Both the position numbers and the translations under genes were made by a program. Source: Adenophora triphylla var. japonica (Eukaryota > Streptophyta > Magnoliopsida > Asterales > Campanulaceae). From it: a stretch of DNA of 64,000 nt. The DNA lies in NCBI GenBank assembly GCA_022495995.1, contig JAFEMH010002433.1:266001-330000 (forward strand), given 5' to 3'. This document shows positions 53,008 to 63,725 of this stretch, one piece after another; the first letter of the stretch is position 1; each line of letters starts with the position of its first letter. A model generated the notes under the pieces. That model was not told where the DNA came from and searched no databases. It saw only the letters and a list, made by a program, of their open reading frames with translations.

Positions 53008-53290
53008 CTCCCTCCGTCCCATTTCAAGCTTCACTTTTTATCAAAATGGGTGTCCCATTAAAAGTTTCACCTTTCCTAAAATGACAAATAATCTTTACTA
53101 TTCCACCCACTAATTGTCTCTCCTATTTCACTATTATACTCACAACACTTTTCAAATTTACTATTTCCTCCACTCATTCTCTCTCCTATTTTCAAATTAC
53201 ACTCACAATATTTTTTTTTCCAGCTATTTTCTTAATTTGCGTGATTTGAAAAAAGTATGAACCTTGGGCCTTGGGCCGGGACGGAGGGAG
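53008..53290. mobile_element. Stowaway-type MITE
   Basis: Ends CTCCCTCCGTCCC and GGGACGGAGGGAG. The left TSD is TA (53,006-53,007); the right one is TG, a mutated TA. Confidence 0.9.
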
Positions 53291-53292
53291 TG

Positions 53293-53457
53293 TATATATA
53301 GTATAAATGAGGGTGGTCCTTCTACTGTTCAATGAACAGTTTTAACGGCGAAAATTCTCATTTTGTCCTCATTATTTTGTCTCTTTCCCATTTTGTCCTT
53401 AAAAAAAATAATTTTTTTTTTTAAAAAAACGTGACCTTGAACACGGGCATGTGCTAG
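53293..53457 (+). mobile_element. Helitron 3' end, same family as 44,266
   Basis: Ends CGTGACCTTGAACACGGGC, then ATGTGCTAG and T at 53,458. About 165 bp are the inverted counterpart of 44,266-44,440, including AAAACTGTTCATTG-AC-GTA and CAAAATGGGAAA in complement. The hairpin stem has two mismatches, so it is probably an old copy. Confidence 0.65.
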
Positions 53458-54148
53458 TATAAATATATATAGATTCGCATAACTGAAAGAAAGAATTTTA
53501 ATAATTGGACATATAGGAGTATACACATCATGCTTGAATTTGCATCACGTGAGCCTTCTTTTACCCATACCATTACGATTACAAAGGCGGAGAACCCAAA
53601 AATAAAGATGATTAAAACAACTTTTTATGAAAAAAATACAATATCCACTTTAGAAAGTAGTGTACATTATTGTGCCTAGATTCAATTCACTCAATGTTTA
53701 TGCCAATTTATCCCTTTCTTCTTCCAAACTCAACCAGGGGACAATGGGAGAGCTTTCACACTCTTTCACACTTGGTTGCCCCCCATTTTGTTTGAGACAA
53801 TAATTCCATAAATGGGCCAAAAACCCTTTCATTTATTGGACAATAGGGTAATCAAGTAATTTATTTACTAATGGTTGTTGCTTAATGTTGTATGAATATA
53901 AGTTGAGTAAACCGTATTCTGTTCCTGGTACTATAACCTCAACATCAATTTGACATTCATAAACAACAAATAACAATTGTATGATGTAAATTATAGATTT
54001 ATTAACTAAATTAACCACAATAATGATTACTCGTTTTTCTTTTCTTTCTAAAAAGCGTTAACAACTTTACAAAAAGTTGATTAATTTTTCAAAATTTAAC
54101 CCTAATGTTTAAAATGACCATCACACCTTTATCTTCAACATTTTATCA

Positions 54149-54420
54149 ATGCCAAGGATGAAAAATCAAAGATTTTGTGGAAAAAATCCACTACCCTCCA
54201 ATCCAATCCCTCCACTCCTCCCCATGTTCCCAACCACCTCCTCCACCGACTGCACACCATATGCGCCACCATCAACCACCTCACACCCCTCCAACCCACC
54301 CATAACCCCCTATTTTGCCTCCGCTTCCACCACTCCATCTAACCTCCCCCTCTACACCCACATCTCCCGATCGCCTCTTCATGCCACCACCAACTTGACC
54401 TCCTCCACTAGTACATGAAC
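54149..54420 (+). other. C-rich open segment, no recognised product
   Basis: An 89-codon Pro/Ser/Thr-rich plus-strand frame (PSNPIPPLLPMFPTTSST...) with a counterpart open frame on the minus strand. It lies within the inverted-repeat element, and similar C-rich text resumes after the nested LTR at about 54,770-54,880. It may be a captured fragment; coding status is doubtful. Confidence 0.3.
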
Positions 54421-54451
54421 GACACCCCTTTCTTTCTCTGCCCCACCGGAT

Positions 54452-54738
54452 TCTATTAGAATAAAGGAGAGAGAGACGGAGTCAATCATACATGGAAGAG
54501 AAGAATTGTATTGAAAGACTCAATTGATTATGATGTTAGAGATACATATTTATAGAAATACAATGAGGAGGTAATCTCCTAGGAGGAGAAGGATTCTAAT
54601 CTAGGTAAAGGTAATCTCCTAGGAGGAGAAGGATTCTAATCTAGGTGATCTCCTAGAAGGAGAAGGATTCCAATCTAATACAAAGATTGTGTTTCCTAAT
54701 CTAATACAAGGATTGTGTTTCCTAATCTATATATAACA
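54452..54738 (-). mobile_element. Copia-type LTR remnant with internal tandem repeats
   Basis: The right end reads CTAATCTATATATAACA (minus-strand start TGTTATATATAG). The left end TCTATTAGAATAAAGG probably derives from TGTATTAG. Inside, GGTAATCTCCTAGGAGGAG is repeated three times with a ~37-bp period and TCTAATACAA(A/G)GATTGTG twice. No TSD match is evident. LTR identity is inferred from composition and ends. Confidence 0.5.
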
Positions 54739-55119
54739 ATATATAGATTAGGAAACCTTTTTGAACGTCTTATCCTCCATGATTGCCACCTTCTCCTCAG
54801 TCGCCGCTGCTTCTCTCCCACCATTCCCAAATCTCTCTCCACCTCCCTCCCCAAAAACCTTTTTGAACGTCTTCCCCTAAACACCATATTATGAAACAAT
54901 TACAAATGCAAACCTTCTCATGTCTTAATTTCGACATGAAGAGCGGGAAATCAAAGTTCTTGACGTACAAATCATATCTAGATCTCTCTATTTTCCAATA
55001 TCAAAATTTTCTCCTCAATTTTTGTTTTTGTTTTTTTTTTTTTTGGTTGGTGGATTAAAGTTTGAATTTTGAGAGTGAGTAGTGATTTGGTGAGTTACAT
55101 TTTGCACGTCAAAATTAAG
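54739..55119. other. Interior spacer of the inverted-repeat element
   Basis: AACCTTTTTGAACGTCTT is present twice (about 54,763 and 54,857), about 95 bp apart. The remainder is AT-rich with a T17 run near 55,030. Confidence 0.5.
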
Positions 55120-55390
55120 GATGGGGATAGAGCTAAGGGAATCTTAAAGGGTGGTTATTTAGATGGGGAAAACAGAATTTACACGTTAAATATTTGATGG
55201 GCTTAATTTTTTAAATATTAGGGTTAAAGTTGAAAATCACAATCTAACTTTTTGTCACATTATTGAATGAACAATATTTTTTGGTTAATTTTGCTAATAA
55301 AATTATAGTACAGATCATATATTTGTTGTTTCATCAGTACGAATGTCAAATTGATTTTGAAGTCATAATACGAGGTGCCGAAAAGCACTT

Positions 55391-55664
55391 TCCTCATTGT
55401 CCCATTTTCATTTTTGTAAGGCATATATATACTCCACTTATCATGTTTTAAAGGGGGTCAGTTGAAATTCCTCCAAACTTTTTACATTACTTTATGGCCC
55501 TACTTTTTAGTTCATATTCCACCTTTAAATTGTATTTTAAATGATCACCTTCAAATTGTCAAAGATTATTATAAGTACATAGAATGTTATTTCATCCCTT
55601 CATTCGTCATGCAATTTTTTATAGTCAACATAAGTAAACTATAATTAAAATGATACATTGATAC
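55391..55664. other. AT-rich spacer, no gene seen
   Basis: Short ORFs only; nothing supported. Confidence 0.6.
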
Positions 55665-55667
55665 TTA

Positions 55668-56059
55668 GGGTGTGCTCCGTAGTTTTGTTTTGGGAGGAAA
55701 GGGAAAGAAAGAGGAGAAAATGAGGATGATTTCCTTTCTAGGTGTGCTCCCAAGGAAATGGAGGCCTCATTTCTCTCCTATCCAATCCTCTCAAATGTGG
55801 GAGGAAATGAAAGGAAAGAAAATGATTCAAAGAAGATTTTGTGTTCTTCCTATTTTACCCTCACAAATAAATATTCCTTTTTTATTTCATTAAGGTTATA
55901 ACTATAATTTTACAATTTTTCCTTCCCTTTCCCTCATAACTCGGGAGAACCTAGGGCCTAGGGGAGATTTTAATTTTCTTCCATTTCCTTTCATCCCCTT
56001 TCCTTTCCTTCCCTTTCCTTTCTTCTCCTTTCTCTCCCTAAAAAACTCGAGAGCACACC
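55668..56059. mobile_element. Tourist-like MITE
   Basis: Ends GGGTGTGCTCCGTAG and GAGAGCACACCC are inverted and flanked by TTA (55,665-55,667 and 56,060-56,062). It is about 392 bp, with GGAAAGGAAAG-type purine and pyrimidine arms that pair over most of the length. No coding capacity. Confidence 0.82.
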
Positions 56060-57059
56060 CTTAAAAGTGGCGATTGAGCCTCTAACCTTTTATTTCATAT
56101 AGAAAAAAGTATCGGATGATGGTTGGAACAAAGATAATAGTTATTTATTTATGGGTTAATGACAATTTAGGGCCTGAAGTATAGGGGGTAGTGTCGGTTA
56201 GGGGCCCCATGTCTAATTTTCGGCAAATCAGAGCTCAATATCTAAATTTTTCGTCAATTAAGGGCTTTTTGACGGATTTCGTTAGAAAAGTCAGTTAAGT
56301 GACATGTGCCACGCATGTGCTGGACAAGTTGGACTAAATTGAAATGCAAATTAGTTATTAAGGAGTGAAATGTAAAGTTATAAAAATTGATGACTGTTAC
56401 AAAATATTTTTTTTAAAATAATATTTTTTGAAAATATATATATTGTGAAAAGCATTAATTTTTTTTATAATTTTTATAATATGTTAAAATAAATGTTATA
56501 AATATAAAAAAATTGTATTTTTTTAAAAAAAATATTTAATTTTTAAAGTAAATCTTGTAAAATAAATGTTATAAATATAAAAAAAATTGTATTTTTAAAG
56601 CAATTTTTTTAAATAATAATTAATTTTTAACGTGAATCTTGTAATATTTTTTTTAAAAAAATAAAAGTAAGTGACATGTCACTTAAATCTTTTTTATTTA
56701 GAAAATTTTATTTAAAAAATTGCCAATTTTTATTTAATAAAGATAATTTATTTAAAAAAGATAATTTTATTTTAAAAAATGTAATAAATTTTTATTGCAA
56801 ATTTTAGAAATGAAAAAATTCTTGTAAAACACCATTTCTTACTAATTTTTTAAAATAAATTGTTTATGATTTATGTTTTTTTTTTTTTCTAAAATATAAA
56901 ATTTTCACATAAATTGTGTAGTATTTTTAAAAAAAATACAACTTTGTTTTTATTTTTTTAATAAATTATATTTATCACATTATAAATTAAAAAATATATA
57001 AATTAAATATATTTATCACATAAAAGTAAAAAACAATCCAACCCAAAACACATTTCTCT

Positions 57060-57310
57060 CTCCCATTATATTTCCTAACCACTCCATTTCCATCCTCTAA
57101 ACACCATCATCCACCACCTACAACCACCATAACCACCACCTGCAACCACCACCTGGTCCTAACCACTCTATTTTCATCCTCCAAACACCATCATCCACCA
57201 CCTACAACCACCATAACCACCACCTGGTCCTAATTAACCACCTCATTTCCATCCTCCAAACACCATCATCCACCACCTACAACCACCATAACCACCACCT
57301 GCAACCACTT
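57060..57310. repeat. Tandem ~75-85-bp repeat rich in CACCAT/ACCACC
   Basis: The unit CATCCTC(C/T)AAACACCATC...CACCACCTACAACCACC...TAACCACCACCTG is present about three times within the MULE-like element. Confidence 0.85.
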
Positions 57311-57421
57311 TCCAATCACGTCCGACAAATCATCACAAAGAATAACAACCAAATGAAGAAAATCAAGTTTAATCTCCATCTCAATCGAATCAAAGATTCA
57401 AAATCCAAACCAATTTCAATT

Positions 57422-57780
57422 TCATTTCAAAACCCACATAAAAAAACCCAAAATTAAATTTCTAAAAGAATGAAACAAATCTGGAGGAAACCCATCTGGG
57501 AGTTTCTTGAGTTCGTCGACAGTGGGTGTTGCTCGAGGTGGGTAGTGAATCCTGCCGGGGATGACAACGGCGGTGGAGATTACGGCAAAAATCGAGGGAG
57601 GGCGGCGGTGCAATGGCGTCTGGCAGGTGGTTGGAGGACGGGGTAAGGGAGGGAGATGAATGGTTGTTCTTTAGAGTGAGATGAGGCCGACCAGATTTTG
57701 GTGTTTTGGGGGCGTCGCCGGAGAACGTGGGATGTAGCCGGAGAAGATGACGGAGGTAAGGAAGGGGAGAGGCTGAGAGT
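57422..57780 (-). other. GC-rich, gene-like segment inside the MULE-like element
   Basis: The minus strand is open for 63 codons (57,613-57,422; VVIPGRIHYPPRATPTVDEL, then KKLPDGFPPDLFHSF). Adjacent purine-rich GCCGGAGAA text looks like a plant 5' leader. The jump in GC against its surroundings suggests host-derived sequence, but I do not recognise the family. Confidence 0.4.
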
Positions 57781-58170
57781 GGGATTAACGTTATTTACAG
57801 GGGAGGGTGGGTTTTTATTTGTTTTTGATTTTATTTATTTGACCCCCACTTTTAATTTATTTCACTTAGCCCCTTAAATTTAAATATCAATGCAAACTAA
57901 CCAAATCAATTAATCACGTGCGTGGCACATGTCACTTAACTGACTTTTCTAACGAAAATCGTCAAAAAGCCCTTAATTGACGAAAATTTTAGATATTGAG
58001 CCCTGATTTGCCGAAAATTAGACATGGGGCCCCTAACCGACACTACCCCCTATACTTCAGGCCCTAAATTGTCATTAACCCTTTATTTATTTTTAAGAAT
58101 AAACTAAATGTAACACTTATTTTAGGATCGAGGCAGTGGCGAAGCTAGGAATAGCATAAGGGGGTCGAGA

Positions 58171-58657
58171 TGTTGGAACATAAACGATCCATTAACCATA
58201 AACCGACTCACAACTGGATTAAGAAGAGAAGGAGATGAAGAAGAAGAAGACGGAAGCGTGTACCTTGTGATTCCATGATTGTTCTTAGTTTTGTTCTTGA
58301 GTAGAAGAAGGAAGTAGGGAGATAGTACTTCGAAGTAGGGAAGAGTAGATCTTCTAAATGATAGTGCCCACACTTGATCTTCTTAGTGAATAAAGAGAAG
58401 ATTTGTGACTGAATTTAGTAAATGAATAAGTGTCTCTAAATGGCTGATGGATAGCCTTTATATAGATAGAGAAGGGGCACTTCATTTAGGGACTACACCC
58501 TTTCGTAAAGAAGGCGGTGAGAAGTTACCATTATGCCCATCATTTAATGATACTTGCACCTAATGGAATTCTACATATTTGGTCTATACTTTAACATTAT
58601 TAAATGATTATAACATATGGAATTAAATAACACATATTATTAATCCATGTTCTAACA
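58171..58657 (-). repeat. 3' LTR of the copia element
   Basis: On plus it runs from TGTTGGAACATAAACG to CATGTTCTAACA; on minus it starts TGTTAGAACATG. The TATATAGATA motif near 58,460 is in a promoter-like position. The adjoining minus-strand polypurine tract is CCAAGTGGGAGAT (58,658-58,670). Confidence 0.88.
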
Positions 58658-59149
58658 ATCTCCCACTTGGATTAATATTAATATGTATCTTTTATTAAAT
58701 AAATTCCTTAATCATTTATAACATGAATGACAACCCTTATGTGCACGTTTATTGTCATCCAACACAATCCCGTCCATTAGTCTTATAAGTATAGGGACTA
58801 AAGGGGCAGTCGTTGTAATTGATTGGCAACTAAACCCACATTAATCACATATATATATCCAACTAAATGACATAGATTAAGTATAGATATGTAGCATGGA
58901 ATATTAATGAATATATATGAAGAATGCATATATATATTCTCCAACTAGTCCTACTTAACCAAATGAGATCAATATAAATAAAAACAATATAAAGAAATAG
59001 AAAACAACACAAACTCCCTTGATTTAAGCATTATCAAAATTGTTTCACCCATATGAGCAGTATGCTCGTGAAACATCAAAAGAGATTACGCTTTACAAAA
59101 TGGATCCAATAACATGGAGTTTGATCCTATAAGTTGTATATCTATTTGT

Positions 59150-59670
59150 TCATTCTATACTTATTTCTCTTCAACAAGAGATATAACCATATGATATCTT
59201 TCGACATCTTTGCATCCACTAAAACATAATCGGAATACTTAATGATCTCAAAATGATCCGATTTTATAAACATAAGCATGTAGTTTAATGTTTTATAGGT
59301 ACTTCATCATTCTTTTGGATGCGACTTAATGTTCTTCTTTCCGAATTACTTTGGTATTAACCAAGCATCCCAATAATAAATACAAGATCTGTACGAGTAC
59401 AGACTTGCGCATACATTAAGCTTCCTCTTTGCCCGGTGCATAAGGGATATTTTCCATATACTTGGATTAAAAATTAATTTTAGGACATTACTTTAAACTG
59501 AATTTATCTCCCTTAGAGACAGGGGTGTCATGTGGTTTACAATTTTCCATGCTAAACCTTTGTAATACCTTCTCTATATAGCTCTTTTGTGATAATCCCA
59601 AAATACCTCGTGAATGATCACGATGAATTTGGATTCCCAATACAAAAGATGCCTTACCAAGATCTTTCAT
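59150..59670 (-). pseudogene. Copia RT end and RNase H remnant
   Basis: MKDLGKASFVLGIQIHRDHS and LSQKSYIEKVLQRFSM (59,670-59,488) are the conserved RT thumb/connection of Ty1/copia. RNase H should follow to about 58,700 but only scattered short pieces are visible (around 59,150-59,460); the catalytic residues cannot be assigned. Confidence 0.75.
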
Positions 59671-59703
59671 CTCAAATTTGTTTGAGAAATTTCTTAGTTT
59701 CTT

Positions 59704-60230
59704 TTAGAAGGTCCTTATCATTACTAGCATGAAAAATATTATCCAAATATCATCCACATATAAGACCAGAATTATAAATCTACTCCCACTGAACTTATGG
59801 TACACACAATCTTCACCAAGATTCATTTCAAAGCCAAATGAAAGAATAATTTGGTTAAATTTTAAGTACCATTGACGAGATGCTTGCTTAAGCCCATAAA
59901 TGGATTTCTCAAGTTTACAAACCAGTTGACTAGTTTGATCCAAATTAGTCACCATTTCTGGTTTCTTCATATAGATAGTTTCCTCAATGTCGCCATTGAG
60001 AAAAGCTGTTTTAACATCCATTTGATGAAGCTCAAGATCATAATGTGCCACTAATGTCATAATGATCATAACAGAGGTTTTAGAAGATATCGGAAAAAAT
60101 GTTTCTTTATAATCAATGCCTTCTTTTTGAGGAAATCCATTAGCAAAAAGACGTGCCTTATATCTTTCCATATTACCTTGCTAATCCCTTTTGGTTTTAA
60201 ATATCAATTTATAACCAATAGGTTTTACAC
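59704..60230 (-). pseudogene. Copia reverse transcriptase, frameshifted
   Basis: ERYKARLFANGFPQKEGIDY, LELHQMDVKTAFLNGDIEE, KLEKSIYGLKQASRQWYLKF and LVLYVDDIWII are the canonical Ty1/copia RT blocks; the catalytic Y-V-D-D is intact. The frame breaks shortly after it near 59,740 and just before it at 60,180. Confidence 0.9.
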
Positions 60231-60303
60231 CTTCAGGTAATGGGACAAGATCCCAAATGTCATTGTCTTTCATTGATTTTAACTCCTCATTAATGGCATT
60301 GAT

Positions 60304-61480
60304 TCACTTATGAGAATTAGGACTATTAATGGCTTCATGGAAGGTGATTAGATCATCTCCCACTAAACTTAAGATGTCCTTATTCTCCGCAAGATACATA
60401 TCATAAATATCCGGAATATTACTTCTTCTTTCTCTAGTAGATCTCCTCAAGAGCACTGGTTCATCCTCATTTTGAGGTTGTTGAATTTCCTCATGTCCAA
60501 CATTTCCATGTTGTCCGTTATTTACGGGAGTCTCTATATTAATTTGAATTGTATGTTCTTTGTTGAATTTCAGGTACAATTACTTGATTTCCAACAGGAA
60601 CTAAAGTTTGAGGAATAAAGAGTGGTTCCTCTAACTCTTCAAATTCAAAATCATTACTATTTCTCCCACTAAATTCAACATCCTCAAGGAACCTAACATT
60701 GTCAGTCTCGAAAAATGTTCTAGTTTTCGGGTCATAAAATTTATATCCCTTAGATCTCTCGGCATACCCTACAAAATAGCTACTAACAGTATTTAGGTCC
60801 AGTTTGCCCTTATTAGACCTTATAAGGTCTAGCATCTGCTGGACACCCCCATAAATGAAGATGATTTAAGGACTGTTTCTTATTCGTCCATAACTCATAA
60901 GGGATTTTGTCGATAGCTTTTGAAGGTGCTCTATTGAGAATATAAGCTGCGGTTTTTAATGCTTCGCCCATAATGAGTGAGGTAAAGAAGTACAAGAAAA
61001 CATACTTCTTACCATATCCTTAAGGATTTATGTCTCTCCAATATACTATGCTAGGTTTACCCGGCATGGTGTAGTGAGGGGCAATCCTACACTCTTCAAA
61101 ATAGCGAATATAAAGGACCCGGACGTTATTCACCCAATACGTTATACCGTCCGTAGTTTTCACTACCATGATCGGATTTAACGTTCTTAATAGTCTTTCT
61201 TATGCCTTAAAAGACTTGAAAACGACCAAAACATGAAGAAAATAATGTATCCATAACGAGAGTAATCATCCATGAACGTAATGAAATATTGTTGACCATT
61301 CCATGAAGGGTTAATGAATGGTCCACAAATGTCCATATGAATTAGTTCCAAGACGTTTGATACTCTCAAAATTCTATTTCCTTTAATGTTTGTAAATTTA
61401 TTCTTTAAAACACTTTAATGCAAAAGTTTTATCCGGAGTATCAAGTTGTTTTTAGAATTCCCTCCAACATAAGTTTTATC
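60304..61480 (-). pseudogene. Copia integrase and C-terminal extension, frameshifted
   Basis: LELIHMDICGPF and FMDDYSRYGYI (61,340-61,250) carry the first catalytic Asp region. AAYILNRAPSKAIDKIPYELW (about 60,890-60,965) is the conserved end of the core. EPVLLRRSTRERRSNIPDIY (about 60,400-60,460) is the usual linker before RT. The middle of the core, with the second Asp and Glu, is broken between 61,187 and 60,995. Confidence 0.85.
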
Positions 61481-62000
61481 AATTCTCCCTTTGGAGATAT
61501 GGCCCAAACGCCTATGCCATAGAATACAAGAATTTTCACTTGATAACTTTTGCTTAGTGCCTTTAGTTTTGGTTTCATTGTTATGGGACTCATTAATAGT
61601 ATTTACTGTTTGAAGTAAATAAAATTGTCATTGTTAAGATAAAGTACTAATACCGACAACCTCGGAATTGAAAATAAGATCACATTTATTATTACCAAAT
61701 GAACAGGAATAACCTTCCCGATCTAATACTGTGACTGATATCAAATTCCGCCTAAATGACGGTACAATAAATGTATTATTTAATACAAAATAATAGCCAG
61801 TACTTAACAAAAATTCATATGCCTATAATTTCAACCGGATTTCCAGCTTTCATATAGATGTATTTCTCATCTTCACTGGGGATTCGGTAATTCAGGCAAC
61901 CCTGCATACATTTAACTAATGTGAGTTGTTGCACCAAATACAACCACTATGTATATTAAGGAATTGAAACCAAATTTGCCTTAGTACAAACAAGACCAAA

Positions 62001-62671
62001 TTACATACCATCCTGAATTCGCCATTCGCGATATTTATGGTAGTCGTTCTTCATGCGAGTAAGGTCCTTGCAAAAGAAGCATTTCTTGACTTTATGATCC
62101 TTAAATGATCCTTTATGCTTCTTACTTGCAACCGTAATTTCCTTTCCTCTTCTCTTAATCCCACGAGAAGAAGTAAATGCTGAGTGAGTACTTTCTAATT
62201 TAAGATATTTCATCCTATCTTCCTCTAATGTCATATGTGAAAGTAATCCATTAATATTCCACTTGTACTTTCGACATTTATAGGTCACCTCAAAAGGACC
62301 AAATTGAGGAGGAAGATAGATCAAAACTAAGTGCACGAGCAAATCTTCCGAAATCTCTAACTTAAGTGCCTTTAGTTTGATCGAAAGATGAAATAATTCA
62401 ATAATGTACTCCCTAAGATTTTCTTCACCCTTGTATCGAATGGAAACAAGTTTCCACAAGAATTCAAGAAAAATCTCAAAGATTTTTCGATCTCGTAGAC
62501 ATTGTCCAAAAATGTCTCTCGAAACCCAATTTCCATGATCATTAGACTCACGCGGTTGGACCGTTCCCATTGCTCAACATTTTTCCGTTCTATAACGGTA
62601 TTTCCTTTAGTGAGAGCAACGGGACTTGATTCCCCTGATGCGTGATCGATGTCCATATTGCCTAAGATCAT
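62001..62671 (-). pseudogene. Copia gag (UBN2-type), zinc knuckle damaged
   Basis: The frame beginning MILGNMDIDHAS at 62,671 shifts near 62,560-62,400 into GEENLREYIIELFHLSIKLKAL and DLLVHLVLIYLPPQFGPFE, the UBN2 gag core. The C-terminal knuckle reads KKCFFCKDLTRMKNDYHKYREW: the third and fourth ligands (His and Cys) are replaced by Arg and Tyr, so it cannot bind zinc normally. Confidence 0.85.
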
Positions 62672-62699
62672 CGTTATATTATTTTTTCAAGTTTTAAGT

Positions 62700-63330
62700 T
62701 TAGTCCCAGTAAGCAAAGGTACATCATTTATAGCAGTAGTTACGGATGAAGCATTAATCAAATCTGAAGGACAAGAACAATAATGAAACAAAACATATAT
62801 AAGAAACTACACAATGATTAATTATATCAAAATGAATTCCATCATAATAAAAGATAATCAATATGACATCAAGACTAATCTTTGGATTGCGAATTGACTC
62901 ACAATTTTGATTTATCTTAGGGTAAACAAATAGCTTAAACAACACACTTTAAATACTTGCCTTCCTTTGGGCCGGATCAAGTACAAAAGTGTCCTAAAGT
63001 TTAAGGTACTTGTTCCCCGGTAATAAAGAATGTAAACAATTCACTTTAAACACCCGCCTTCCTTTGGAATGGTTCACAGCATTTAAAATGACCAAAAGTT
63101 TAGTTCAATTATTACCCCATGAATGTAAACACTTAGTCAATAACAAGGTCTCCTTTGGGAAACAAGCATGTTATCACATATCAATATTTACATTCATCTT
63201 TCAACAAGTTTGAATTTAATCAACAAGGTCTCCTTTGGGAAACAAACATGTTAATTTTATCCAAAATGTTAAGGATATAATTAATCAGAAACAAAAGGGC
63301 CTTAAGGTAATTAATGAAATTTATTTATAA
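62700..63330. repeat. Upstream region of the copia element with short direct repeats
   Basis: AAGGTCTCCTTTGGGAAACAA occurs as near-identical copies at about 63,147 and 63,222, and GCCTTCCTTTGG at about 62,961 and 63,056. No coding frame of significance. It may be the 5' untranslated leader of the copia element. Confidence 0.6.
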
Positions 63331-63449
63331 AAGATAGTAATCCTTTTGTTCTACCCGTCCATTCCTAAAGTTTGATAACTCTAAGAACCACCGAAGCGCG
63401 ACTGGTGTCCAGATACTATAATTTATTAACAAATTTTCACAAATTATGG

Positions 63450-63725
63450 GCAAAATAACCCCAAAATCTCTCTTCCCAGCCAGAGCACGACTCGTGCCCA
63501 CGAGCACGAATGGGGCACGAGTGGAAATGAAGTGCTTGATTTTAATCAGAACGACTTGGAAGCTTAGAAACGAGTCGTGGGCACGAATGACCAAAGGGCA
63601 CGACTCGTGCCAAAAGGCACGACTCGTGCTCAATGCCCAGAAACATGAAAAGTCACCATTTAAACGACAGGAATCAAAGGGCACGACTCGTGCCCAATAG
63701 CACGACTCGTGCCCACTGTCCAGAT
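63450..63725. repeat. Array of GCACGACTCGTGC palindromes
   Basis: Perfect 13-bp copies lie at 63,484-63,496, 63,598-63,610, 63,617-63,629, 63,681-63,693 and 63,700-63,712, with partial copies (CACGAGCACGA, ACGAGTCGTGGGCACG) between them. The core ACGACTCGT is the same as in the solo LTR at 5889-5997 but the arms are GC/GC instead of GGGG/CCCC. Open frames across the array on both strands are by-products. Confidence 0.9.

Larger units (their letters stand above)
53905..55390. mobile_element. Inverted-repeat element with ~250-bp arms, type uncertain
   Basis: The left arm (about 53,905-54,150) is the imperfect inverted complement of the right arm (about 55,120-55,390): GAATGTCAAATTGAT, TTTGTTGTTT, GGTTAATTT and ATTAGGGTTAAA occur in the same order. 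The interior holds C-rich sequence and an LTR fragment. The outer ends are too worn to define a TSD. Confidence 0.5.
56153..58081. mobile_element. MULE-like element with long terminal inverted repeats
   Basis: About 170 bp at each end are near-perfect inverted repeats (GGGTTAATGACAATTTAGGG on the left, its complement on the right). A perfect 9-bp duplication TTTATTTAT flanks it (56,144-56,152 and 58,082-58,090). The interior is AT-rich with ACCACC repeats and a GC-rich segment. No transposase. Confidence 0.9.

Noticed and set aside
44266..53457. Reading 44,266-53,457 as one 9-kb TIR transposon
   Set aside because: The matching ends have hairpin-plus-CTAG|T form of Helitron 3' termini in opposite orientation; two separate Helitron copies explain them better than a single TIR element.
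63446..63700. Opposed ORFs of 84 and 119 codons at 63.3-63.7 kb
   Set aside because: They cross the GCACGACTCGTGC palindrome array, which reads similarly on both strands; no family signature.
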